A stretch of 8,854 nucleotides of DNA from Prolixibacteraceae bacterium (GCA_016930735.1 JAFGGF010000179.1:1-8854); one strand, 5' to 3'; shown: positions 1 through 6,028, counted from the stretch's first letter. A program made the numbers and translations. The notes: generated by a model not told the origin, from the letters alone.

Positions 1-193
1 ACTGTTTCATGGATAGTAATTTAATTACATAGACAATTTATTTTAGCCTAATTTATATCAGAATAAAAAATTTAAAGCTAAAAATACAATTAAATAATTT
101 TAATATAATTAAATTCTCAGAAAATACGTCGATTTAAAATTGAGGGAATTTAAATTGTTAATAAAAAACCAGAAATCAGAATTTTTCCTTTTA
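1..193. other. AT-rich stretch without a recognisable gene
   Basis: Apart from the terminator hairpin at its right end, I see no ORF of useful length, RNA gene or convincing promoter in this stretch. It is the region downstream of the aroC-DUF134 operon and the window edge cuts it. Confidence 0.5.
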
Positions 194-209
194 TCAGGTT
201 TTCTGATTT
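163..209 (-). terminator. Candidate intrinsic terminator after the DUF134 gene
   Basis: Bases 173-181 (AAATCAGAA) and 201-209 (TTCTGATTT) are a perfect 9-bp inverted repeat with a 19-nt loop. On the minus strand the hairpin is followed by CTGG and then six T residues (168-163), as expected for a Rho-independent terminator. The first arm lies inside the last codons of the DUF134 gene and its stop codon sits in the loop, so the hairpin would end the aroC-DUF134 transcript. The stem is AT-rich and the T-tract is not immediately adjacent, so confidence is moderate. Confidence 0.45.
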
Positions 210-616
210 TTATAATGCTCATTCAGGCTTTCAGTATCATCAGAATCACATACCGGGCATTTTTTTACTCCCTCTTCGTATGAACTGAAACTTGCTTTGC
301 ACGAATTGCACTTAAACCAGTTGTCTTCAAAAAAGAAATCTCCGCCCCTGATCAAAATATCTCTTCCTTCAACAAACGCTTTGGCTACTTTACGCCTGGC
401 ATCTTCATAAATCCTGGTTAATGTAGGCCTTGAAACTTCCATGTGAACAGCAGCTTCTTCCTGGTTCATACCACGGTAATCAAGAAGCCTGATTGCCTCG
501 TATTCTTCAAAAAGCAGGTAAACTTCCTGAGCCCTCCTGCCCCTTACTCCAAACACCGACATCCCCTTTATCACAGGTGGCACCAACATTTTACGTCCAC
601 GCTTTCTTCTTGGCAT
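194..616 (-). CDS. DUF134/UPF0251 family DNA-binding protein with C-terminal zinc ribbon
   Basis: This 140-residue protein belongs to the DUF134 (UPF0251) family of predicted DNA-binding proteins, whose physiological role is not established. Visible features are a basic start (MPRRKRGRK), the family signature around residues 36-45 (FEEYEAIRLL), and a sigma-70-region-4-like helix-turn-helix at about residues 50-73 (MNQEEAAVHMEVSRPTLTRIY). After that comes a zinc ribbon formed by C103-x2-C106 and C120-x2-C123. Compact family members end shortly after the helix-turn-helix, so the ribbon is an added module. The ATG lies 3 nt beyond the aroC stop on the same strand, which implies co-transcription and possibly translational coupling. 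It probably acts in the cytoplasm as a transcription factor or nucleic-acid binder; its target is unknown. Whether it regulates aroC cannot be told from the sequence. The family assignment is firm and the function is inferred. Confidence 0.9.
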   Translation of the reverse strand: MPRRKRGRKMLVPPVIKGMSVFGVRGRRAQEVYLLFEEYEAIRLLDYRGMNQEEAAVHMEVSRPTLTRIYEDARRKVAKAFVEGRDILIRGGDFFFEDNWFKCNSCKASFSSYEEGVKKCPVCDSDDTESLNEHYKNQKT

Positions 617-619
617 AAT

Positions 620-1693
620 TTAGATTTTATTGATTTTACTTAATAATAAATGGTCAGTTAATACAAGTGCAGCCATAGCTTCCACAATTGGCACTGCACG
701 CGGCAGCACACATGGGTCATGCCTCCCTTTTGGATTAATTATTACCTTTTCGTTTTCTTTATTAACAGTTTGTTGTTCCTTTAAAAGAGTGGCAATGGGT
801 TTAAAAGCTACGTTAAAATAAATATCTTCACCATTTGAAATACCACCTTGAATTCCTCCTGAATTATTGGTTTTGGTTCGTATCCCCGATTCAGTATTTA
901 TAAAAATGTCGTTATGTTCTGAACCACTCAGCTTAGTCCCGTTAAAACCTGAACCGTATTCAAATCCTTTCACTGCATTAATTCCCAGCATAGCAGCTCC
1001 TAAATCAGCGTGAAGCTTTCCGAAAACGGGTTCTCCCAGGCCGGCCGGAACACCTTTAACAACACACGAAACAATACCTCCCACCGTATCATTATTCCTG
1101 CCTGCTTCTTCAATCCTGGCAATCATTTTTCCTGCTGTTTCCATGTCGGGGCAACGAACTATATTTTCTTCGGTTTTCCTCAGGTCTAAATCCTGATAAT
1201 GTTTTTTGAGTTCAATTTCTCCTACCTGTGAAACAAAGGCATTGATTTCAATACCCTGGTGCTTTAAAAAAAGCCTGGCAATTGCACCTGCCACAACCCT
1301 TGCAATGGTTTCCCTTGCAGATGACCTTCCTCCACCCCGATGGTCGCGGGTCCCATATTTCTGAATATAAGTATAATCGGCATGTGAAGGGCGGAATACA
1401 TCTTTCAGGTCATTGTAGTCATTTGAATGCTGGTCTTTATTCCAAACGACAAAAGCAATAGGGGTACCCTGGGTTATTCCATCAAAAATACCTGATAAAA
1501 ATTCAACGGTATCAGATTCTTTGCGTTGAGTGGTAATTTTTGACTGGCCCGGTTTTCTCCGGTTTAATTCATTTTGAATAAAATCCAAATCGATTCCGAG
1601 CCCTGCAGGGCAACCATCAATTATCCCGCCAATCCCCTTCCCGTGAGATTCGCCAAACGATGTTAACCTGAAAATTCTTCCAAATGTATTCAT
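620..1693 (-). CDS. aroC: Chorismate synthase
   Basis: Chorismate synthase converts 5-enolpyruvylshikimate-3-phosphate to chorismate, the last common step of aromatic amino-acid, folate and quinone synthesis, using reduced FMN in the cytoplasm. From the chosen ATG the protein has 357 residues, the normal family length. Family signatures are present: FGESHGKGIGGIIDGCPAG near residues 13-31, the GGGRSSARETIARVVAG block near 120-136, KTNNSGGIQGGISNGE near 274-289, and RHDPCVLPRAVPIVEAM at 324-340. An in-frame ATG 27 nt upstream (1720) would add MEETRLFFI. I prefer the ATG at 1691-1693, because chorismate synthases begin with a short MxTFGxxFRLTSFGESHG-type N-terminus and the upstream ATG lies in the loop of a terminator-like hairpin. 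The gene is followed 3 nt later by the DUF134 gene. No Shine-Dalgarno sequence is properly spaced from the chosen start. Confidence 0.97.
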   Translation of the reverse strand: MNTFGRIFRLTSFGESHGKGIGGIIDGCPAGLGIDLDFIQNELNRRKPGQSKITTQRKESDTVEFLSGIFDGITQGTPIAFVVWNKDQHSNDYNDLKDVFRPSHADYTYIQKYGTRDHRGGGRSSARETIARVVAGAIARLFLKHQGIEINAFVSQVGEIELKKHYQDLDLRKTEENIVRCPDMETAGKMIARIEEAGRNNDTVGGIVSCVVKGVPAGLGEPVFGKLHADLGAAMLGINAVKGFEYGSGFNGTKLSGSEHNDIFINTESGIRTKTNNSGGIQGGISNGEDIYFNVAFKPIATLLKEQQTVNKENEKVIINPKGRHDPCVLPRAVPIVEAMAALVLTDHLLLSKINKI

Positions 1694-1696
1694 AAT

Positions 1697-1740
1697 AAAA
1701 AATAACCTCGTTTCCTCCATTTATGCAGAAAACGAGGTTA
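1697..1740 (-). terminator. Strong hairpin plus T-tract between slyD and aroC
   Basis: Bases 1703-1713 (TAACCTCGTTT) and 1730-1740 (AAACGAGGTTA) form a perfect 11-bp inverted repeat with a 16-nt loop. On the minus strand the second arm runs directly into a run of T residues (1702-1697), the form of a Rho-independent terminator. It lies 35 nt after the slyD stop and ends only 3-4 nt before the aroC ATG, so it would end the slyD transcript. If slyD transcripts sometimes read through, it would sit in the aroC leader and limit its expression. Confidence 0.75.
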
Positions 1741-1764
1741 AAGTAATTAAAAAGGCCTAAATCT

Positions 1765-1772
1765 CAAAATTA
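1765..1772 (-). promoter_or_regulatory. Candidate -7 element for aroC-DUF134
   Basis: The minus strand reads TAATTTTG here, a full match to the Bacteroidota -7 consensus TAnnTTTG. It lies in the four-base-plus gap around the slyD stop, overlapping its last bases, and upstream of the hairpin at 1703-1740. No good TTTG -33 element is seen at the expected distance, where the sequence is slyD tail coding DNA. If real, the aroC transcript would begin near 1758 and carry the hairpin in its leader. Such an octamer can arise by chance in AT-rich DNA. Confidence 0.25.
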
Positions 1773-1775
1773 TCT

Positions 1776-2360
1776 TTAACATCCACAGCCACAGCCTGAT
1801 GAATTTCCATCTGCACCACAGCCATCGTCGCCGCAATCACCTGTTCCACAGGAGCCACTACCACATCCACAACCTACCGGGTTCAGAATCTGATTTATTT
1901 CTTCATCTGAAGCATTACGCACTTCCAGAATATTACCTGAAAAATATAAATCTTCACCAGCCAATGGATGGTTAAAATCCATTTTAATTATATCGTCGCT
2001 TAAATCAAGCACAATACCATTAAGTCGCTGACCATTGCTGCTCATCATTGGTACGGAGTTGCCAACTTTTATCAATTCATCATCAAACTTCCCATCAACC
2101 AAAAAAACATGTTTCGGTAATTCAACTATGGCATCGTTATTTACTTCTCCGTATGCATCTGCTTTATTCAGAGTTATTTCAAAAGGATTTCCCTGTTTAA
2201 GTCCTGAAAGTTGCGATTCAAACTTTGGCAACATCATACCTGCTCCGAATAAAAATTGAAGTGGGCTTTCTACAGTTGCCTGTTCAATTAATTCCCCGTT
2301 TTTATCGTCTATACGAAGGTCATATGTAAGGGTAACCATTTTATTAACTTCTATTTCCAT
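1776..2360 (-). CDS. slyD: FKBP-type peptidyl-prolyl isomerase, SlyD-like, with Cys-rich metal-binding tail
   Basis: This 194-residue protein is a SlyD-type FKBP, a cytoplasmic prolyl cis-trans isomerase and chaperone that in other bacteria also handles nickel. The FKBP half-domains flank an insert-in-flap chaperone domain at about residues 70-125. Landmarks are the start MEIEVNKMVTLTYDLR, FGAGMMLPKFESQL at 38-51, ADAYGEV at 67-73 and DFNHPLAGEDLYF at 128-140, all characteristic of SlyD. The tail (163-194) is a glycine/cysteine run with eight cysteines (164, 166, 171, 176, 181, 190, 192, 194) and no histidine, whereas the E. coli SlyD tail is rich in histidine as well as cysteine. The start at M1 matches the family; M8 is a less likely alternative. 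The gene is probably monocistronic, with its own promoter candidate and a terminator downstream. Metal binding by the tail is inferred. Confidence 0.93.
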   Translation of the reverse strand: MEIEVNKMVTLTYDLRIDDKNGELIEQATVESPLQFLFGAGMMLPKFESQLSGLKQGNPFEITLNKADAYGEVNNDAIVELPKHVFLVDGKFDDELIKVGNSVPMMSSNGQRLNGIVLDLSDDIIKMDFNHPLAGEDLYFSGNILEVRNASDEEINQILNPVGCGCGSGSCGTGDCGDDGCGADGNSSGCGCGC

Positions 2361-2392
2361 TCTATTTCCGTTAACTGAATTAAATTTAAATG

Positions 2393-2423
2393 CAAATAAA
2401 CAATATAATTACGACAGAACAAA
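2393..2423 (-). promoter_or_regulatory. Candidate slyD promoter (Bacteroidota type)
   Basis: On the minus strand, TTTG (2423-2420) is followed by TTTATTTG (2400-2393), which matches 5 of the 6 fixed bases of TAnnTTTG. The element centres are about 25 bp apart, near the expected -33/-7 spacing. Transcription would start near 2386, giving a leader of about 25 nt before the slyD ATG. This is pattern matching only, in AT-rich DNA. Confidence 0.3.
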
Positions 2424-2511
2424 ACACAAAAAAGTATTTTTCATTAAATAATAATTTACAATTCAGGTATAAAAAATTGTCATACAGCAATATATCACAT
2501 GTGTTTAAAAC

Positions 2512-2544
2512 TTTGTTTATAACAATTTCATCAAAATAAGTTTA
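2512..2544 (+). promoter_or_regulatory. Candidate promoter for the riboswitch-nrdD transcript
   Basis: TTTG at 2512-2515 and TAAGTTTA at 2537-2544 (5 of 6 fixed bases of TAnnTTTG) have centres about 27 bp apart, close to the Bacteroidota -33/-7 arrangement. A start near 2550 would place the whole cobalamin riboswitch (from about 2575) inside the leader, as it must be. The rest of the intergenic stretch 2361-2574 is AT-rich and shows no other feature that I can support. Confidence 0.35.
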
Positions 2545-2574
2545 TTCTGGATAAGGTTGTTTTTTTTTGTAAAC

Positions 2575-2768
2575 ATAATTCGGTTCTTATACGATTAAAA
2601 GGGAATCCCGTGAAAGTCGGGAGCTATCCCCGTAGCTGTAAGTACCAGCAATGATTTTATCAAATAGTCACTGTCAGCCAGAAGGTGGATGGGAAGGCGA
2701 TAAAATCGGTACAAGTCAGAAGACCTGCCGGATTATATATTAAGTATGTAGCTTTCGGGTGAAAGGCT
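2575..2768 (+). ncRNA. Cobalamin riboswitch in the nrdD leader
   Basis: The conserved core of the cobalamin (adenosylcobalamin, Cbl-I-like) aptamer is readable in order. AAAAGGGAAT is at 2597-2606. P4 is CCC/GGG around GTGAAAGT at 2607-2621. P5 is AGCTA/TAGCT (2622-2636) closing an L5 loop UCCCCG, and CTGTAA follows at 2636-2641. P6 pairs GTACC 2642-2646 with GGTAC 2708-2712, and GATTTTATC 2653-2661 with GATAAAATC 2699-2707. CACTG is at 2669-2673 and GGGAAGGCG at 2691-2699. The B12 box AGTCAGAAGACCTGCC is at 2714-2729. A closing stem ATAATTCGG (2575-2583) / CCGGATTAT (2728-2736) has one G-U pair. A downstream hairpin at about 2750-2768 exposes CGGG (2756-2759), complementary to CCCG of L5, which matches the kissing-loop partner L13. 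It lies about 65 nt upstream of the nrdD ATG and has no obvious terminator T-tract, so control of translation is more likely than termination. Bound B12 is expected to repress nrdD. Confidence 0.95.
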
Positions 2769-2834
2769 GAATGTAAATTCCTGATTTATAATTTTTCCCG
2801 TGAGTTACCATTTATTAACCTTAAATGATTAAAA

Positions 2835-5018
2835 ATGAATGGCAAATCTCGCTTTAAGAAAATCGTAAAACGCAACGGTGAAATCGTTGAATTTAATCCT
2901 GAAAAGATTGAACACGCAATTTTTAAAGCAATGCGGTCAATCAGCAAACCGGACAGAAGTATGGCAAACCTATTATGCAATAAAGTTATTGATTTGCTTG
3001 AAAACACTAAAATAGAAAGACAGCCAAATGTTGAAATAATACAGGATTGTGTTGAAAAAGTACTTTTTGAACAAACCAGCTACGACCTGGTAAAAGCCTA
3101 TATCCTGTATCGTAAACAACGCGAACAATCGAGGAATGTAAAAGAAATATTTTCAAATATTAATGTGATTGAAGATTATCTTTTAAAAAACGACTGGCGG
3201 GTTAATGAAAGTGCAAATTCATCGTATTCATTGCAAGGATTAAACCAGCATATTTCAACCATTATCACTTCACAATACTGGTTGAAAAAATTGTATCCTG
3301 ACAACATTTCCAATTTACATAAGCAGGGCTACATTCATATTCACGACCTTGGTTTTCTCAGTGTTTATTGTGTAGGTTGGGATTTGAAAGACCTCTTAAT
3401 GAGTGGATTCAAAGGCGTATTGGGAAAAACTGAAAGTAAACCTGCAAAACATTTCAGGACAGCACTGGGACAGATTGTGAATTTCTTTTACACCATGCAG
3501 GGTGAAGCTGCCGGGGCCCAGGCATTCTCCAATTTCGATACATTCCTCGCACCTTACATCCATTATGATAATCTTTCATTTGAACAGGTAAAACAATGCA
3601 TCCAGGAATTTTTGTTTAATATGAATATTCCAACAAGAGTTGGATTTCAAACACCTTTCACAAATATTACAATGGATTTGGTTGTCCCCGATTTTTTAAA
3701 GAATGAAGCAGTAGCCTGGAGCGGAAAAATAATAAATGAAATTTACAGTTCGTTTCAAAAAGAAATGGACTTGCTAAACAAAGCTTTTGCTGAAGTTATG
3801 ATGATGGGCGATACAAACGGAAGCCTGTTTTCATTCCCGATCCCAACATACAACATAACTTCTGATTTCGACTGGAATAATCCTGATTACGAACCAATTT
3901 GGGAAATGACAGCAAAATACGGGATTCCTTACTTTTCGAATTTTGTAAATTCCGAAATGAAGCCTGATGATGTTCGGAGTATGTGTTGCAGGTTGAGATT
4001 AGATAAAAGGGAGCTTGCAAAAAGAGGAGGTGGTTTATTTGCCGCAAATCCTTTAACTGGCTCAGTGGGAGTTGTAACTATTAATATGCCTAAACTCGGT
4101 TATGAATCAATTTCCGAAAAAAACTTTTTCCAACGTTTAAAAAACCTGATGATTTTGGCAAAAGACAGCCTTGAAATAAAACGTAAAACGATTGAAAACT
4201 ATACCGAAAAAGGATTATATCCATATTCAAAATTCTACCTAAGGTATGTTTATGAACGCTATAAATGTTACTGGAAGAATCATTTTTCAACAATAGGAAT
4301 TAATGGAATGAATGAATGTTGTTTAAACTTCCTCGGTAAAGATATTTCCACTGCTGAAGGATTGGGATTTACAAAACGAGTCATGAATTATATAACTGAT
4401 ATTTTAAGAGAATTTCAGGAAATAACAGGCAATTACTATAACCTTGAAGCTACACCGGCTGAAAGTACAGCATACAGGTTTGCACGGATTGATACAATAC
4501 AACACCCCGACATAATCACTGCGAACAACGAGGCTTTTAAAAACGGTGCTATCCCCTATTATACTAATTCAACCCACTTACCGGTTAATTTTTCAGATGA
4601 TATTTATGAAGTTTTAACACTTCAGGACGAATTACAGACAATGTATACCGGAGGTACTGTACTCCACCTTTTTACTGGTGAAAAAAATATCCCATCACAG
4701 GCTGCAAAAAACCTGATCCGTCAAATCACAAATAATTTTCGGCTGCCTTATATTACTATTTCTCCAACATTCAGTATATGCCCGTCGCATGGATATTTGT
4801 CCGGTGAACATTTTAAATGCCCGGAATGCCAGTCTGAAACTGAAGTTTACAGCCGGATTGTTGGATATATGCGACCTGTAAGTCAATGGAATAAAGGTAA
4901 AAAACAGGAATTTAACGACAGAAAATTATTCCCGGTGAAAGAAAATTTTACAATTGAGCATAATTCAAATGCTGAATATAGAAAAGTGGTTAAGAGTGCA
5001 ACAGTAAAGGAAGTTTAA
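2835..5018 (+). CDS. nrdD: Anaerobic (class III) ribonucleoside-triphosphate reductase, catalytic subunit
   Basis: NrdD is the oxygen-sensitive glycyl-radical enzyme that reduces ribonucleoside triphosphates to dNTPs in anoxic cells. The 727-residue protein has an N-terminal ATP-cone allosteric domain (about residues 7-100) followed by the ten-stranded barrel. YCVGWDL places C179 at the first active-site cysteine. SMCCRLRLD (C384/C385) and VVTINMP (N417) match the second cysteine and asparagine regions. GINGMNECCLNF contains C495/C496. A zinc site C649-x2-H652...C662-x2-C665 precedes the radical motif RIVGYMRPVSQWNKGK, with glycine 677 as the predicted radical site. The C-terminal motif resembles the Thermotoga/archaeal type more than E. 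coli, and the zinc ligand set has one His in place of a Cys. The ATG at 2835 starts directly before the ATP-cone and has no Shine-Dalgarno sequence. Expression is expected to be under the B12 riboswitch. nrdG follows downstream. Confidence 0.97.
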   Translation: MNGKSRFKKIVKRNGEIVEFNPEKIEHAIFKAMRSISKPDRSMANLLCNKVIDLLENTKIERQPNVEIIQDCVEKVLFEQTSYDLVKAYILYRKQREQSRNVKEIFSNINVIEDYLLKNDWRVNESANSSYSLQGLNQHISTIITSQYWLKKLYPDNISNLHKQGYIHIHDLGFLSVYCVGWDLKDLLMSGFKGVLGKTESKPAKHFRTALGQIVNFFYTMQGEAAGAQAFSNFDTFLAPYIHYDNLSFEQVKQCIQEFLFNMNIPTRVGFQTPFTNITMDLVVPDFLKNEAVAWSGKIINEIYSSFQKEMDLLNKAFAEVMMMGDTNGSLFSFPIPTYNITSDFDWNNPDYEPIWEMTAKYGIPYFSNFVNSEMKPDDVRSMCCRLRLDKRELAKRGGGLFAANPLTGSVGVVTINMPKLGYESISEKNFFQRLKNLMILAKDSLEIKRKTIENYTEKGLYPYSKFYLRYVYERYKCYWKNHFSTIGINGMNECCLNFLGKDISTAEGLGFTKRVMNYITDILREFQEITGNYYNLEATPAESTAYRFARIDTIQHPDIITANNEAFKNGAIPYYTNSTHLPVNFSDDIYEVLTLQDELQTMYTGGTVLHLFTGEKNIPSQAAKNLIRQITNNFRLPYITISPTFSICPSHGYLSGEHFKCPECQSETEVYSRIVGYMRPVSQWNKGKKQEFNDRKLFPVKENFTIEHNSNAEYRKVVKSATVKEV

Positions 5019-5090
5019 TATCTATAATATATTATCCATAAATCATAAATAAAACCTAAAAAGAAGAACTTGTATCGCAAATTAACAAAT

Positions 5091-5252
5091 ATGATGGGAT
5101 TGGATTTTTACTTGTTTTCGCTTACAGAAAGCGACCTTAAAAAAATTCGGCTCCTTCTTAAAAACGATAATGCCCCCAAAATGCCTCTTTTAAGCTGGGA
5201 TATTTTTTATAATAAATACGTGAAAATGTGCAGGAAAAAATCAATTCGTTGA
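5091..5252 (+). CDS. Unrecognised small basic protein between nrdD and nrdG
   Basis: I do not recognise this 53-residue ORF. It reads MMGLDFYLFS, then a charged, probably helical stretch (TESDLKKIRLLLKND), then MPLLSWDIFYNKY and a basic end (KMCRKKSIR). By my count it has 11 K/R against 5 D/E. There is no signal peptide, metal-binding cluster or clear membrane segment. The frame stays open upstream to 5049, and a TTG at 5070 is an alternative start, but the tandem ATGs at 5091/5094 are more credible. The stop is 8 nt before the nrdG ATG on the same strand, typical of coupled operon genes, and codon choice is like that of its neighbours. It may be a small accessory protein of the reductase, or an ORF that is open by chance in a 242-nt spacer. 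No function is assigned. Confidence 0.5.
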   Translation: MMGLDFYLFSLTESDLKKIRLLLKNDNAPKMPLLSWDIFYNKYVKMCRKKSIR

Positions 5253-5260
5253 TATAAATT

Positions 5261-5881
5261 ATGAAAATAGGTGGCTTTACCAAACAAAGTTTTATCGACT
5301 GGGAAGGTAAAATTACGGCTGTTGCTTTTACCAAAGGCTGCAACTACCGTTGCTGGTACTGCCACAATCCTTCGTTGGTTATTCCGTCTTTAATAAAAAA
5401 ATCACCTGATATTCCAATAGAGTTTATCATAGATTTCCTTTTATCAAGGAGGGAATGGCTGGAAGGAGTTGTTATTACAGGCGGAGAACCTACAATACAC
5501 AACGATTTGGAAAGTATTTTGACTGAAATAAGAAACATTGGCTATCAAATAAAACTTGACACAAATGGTTCAAATCCGGCAATCCTTGAAAAATTGATCA
5601 AGAAGAAACTGGTTGACTTTGTGGCAATGGATATAAAAACTGTTTTAAAACCAGAAAAATATACGGAAATAACAGGAGTTAATAACCCTGATCAAATTAA
5701 AAATATTAAACAATCGGTCAATATTTTAAGAAACTCGAATATAAAATATCAATTAAGAACGACAATTTGCCCTGGTCACCATACAACTGAAATAATCGCT
5801 GAGTTAAAAGAAAAATATGGCAATGACAATTTAATTTTTCAGGACTACAGAGAAGGAGAAAACCTGAACAAGTACTGTTAA
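5261..5881 (+). CDS. nrdG: Anaerobic ribonucleotide reductase activating protein (radical SAM)
   Basis: NrdG is the radical-SAM activase that uses a [4Fe-4S] cluster and S-adenosylmethionine to generate the glycyl radical on NrdD. The 206-residue protein has the cluster motif C27-x3-C31-x2-C34 (CNYRCWYC), the SAM-binding GGEP motif at 74-77 (ITGGEPTIH), and LDTNGSNP at about 98-105. The start MKIGGFTKQSFIDWEGK and overall size fit the NrdG2-type subfamily rather than the shorter E. coli form. It lies 242 nt after nrdD, with the small ORF in between, and is expected to share the riboswitch-controlled transcript. Its ATG has no Shine-Dalgarno sequence. A C-terminal cysteine (C206) is the last residue. 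Pyruvate formate-lyase activases are similar, but position next to nrdD makes NrdG the best call. Confidence 0.94.
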   Translation: MKIGGFTKQSFIDWEGKITAVAFTKGCNYRCWYCHNPSLVIPSLIKKSPDIPIEFIIDFLLSRREWLEGVVITGGEPTIHNDLESILTEIRNIGYQIKLDTNGSNPAILEKLIKKKLVDFVAMDIKTVLKPEKYTEITGVNNPDQIKNIKQSVNILRNSNIKYQLRTTICPGHHTTEIIAELKEKYGNDNLIFQDYREGENLNKYC

Positions 5882-5928
5882 GTTGCAAATACTTTACACT
5901 TAAAATCAGATGAGAAAAATTATTTAAT

Positions 5929-5950
5929 AATAAGTTATATTAAACTTATT
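5929..5950 (+). terminator. AT-rich inverted repeat after nrdG, possible weak terminator
   Basis: AATAAGTT (5929-5936) and AACTTATT (5943-5950) are a perfect 8-bp inverted repeat with a 6-nt loop, followed by TTAAAAATTATTG. It starts 48 nt after the nrdG stop. The stem contains only one G-C pair, so it would be a weak terminator at best. It could instead be an operator, since its arms recur in the next inverted repeat at 5974-6002. Confidence 0.3.
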
Positions 5951-5973
5951 TTAAAAATTATTGTTTAGCATGA

Positions 5974-6002
5974 AACTTATTTATAATAATTCCAAATAAG
6001 TT
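5974..6002. repeat. Second inverted repeat with the same AATAAGTT core, upstream of the TonB-dependent receptor
   Basis: AACTTATTT (5974-5982) and AAATAAGTT (5994-6002) form a perfect 9-bp inverted repeat with an 11-nt spacer. GAAA at 5972-5975 and TTTC at 6004-6007 could extend the pairing around a mismatch. Its arms are the same octamer, AATAAGTT, as in the repeat at 5929-5950, so four copies alternate in orientation within 74 bp. It ends 26 nt before the receptor ATG. A TATAAT-like hexamer (5982-5987) with TTGTTT at 5961-5966 is a weak promoter candidate overlapping it; no full TAnnTTTG is present. It may be an operator or an mRNA leader hairpin. Confidence 0.4.
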
Positions 6003-6028
6003 ATTTCTTCGTAATAAAAAACAATAAT

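Noticed and set aside
1694..1720. N-terminal extension MEETRLFFI on aroC, or a leader peptide
   Set aside because: It is in frame with aroC without a stop, lies in the terminator-like hairpin, and is not part of the conserved chorismate synthase N-terminus.
2496..2503. CACATGTG palindrome as an FNR/CRP-type operator for the anaerobic reductase
   Set aside because: It is an isolated 8-bp palindrome that does not match the spaced half-sites of those regulators.
2771..2776. ATG-TAA start-stop element in the nrdD leader
   Set aside because: It is a minimal six-base match just after the riboswitch hairpin, with no ribosome-binding signal, and is likely to occur by chance.
2825..2857. Ten-codon upstream ORF overlapping the nrdD start in another frame
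   Set aside because: Its peptide has no feature of note and it runs into nrdD coding sequence. The nrdD ATG at 2835 fits the ATP-cone start well.
3796..4886. Antisense ORFs within nrdD, and similar ones within nrdG, the receptor gene and slyD
   Set aside because: They are short, lack recognisable motifs and lie opposite strongly conserved coding sequence, so they are shadows of the real genes.
5070..5090. TTG start giving a 60-residue version of the small ORF
   Set aside because: Tandem ATGs at 5091/5094 are better start codons and nothing upstream supports the TTG.
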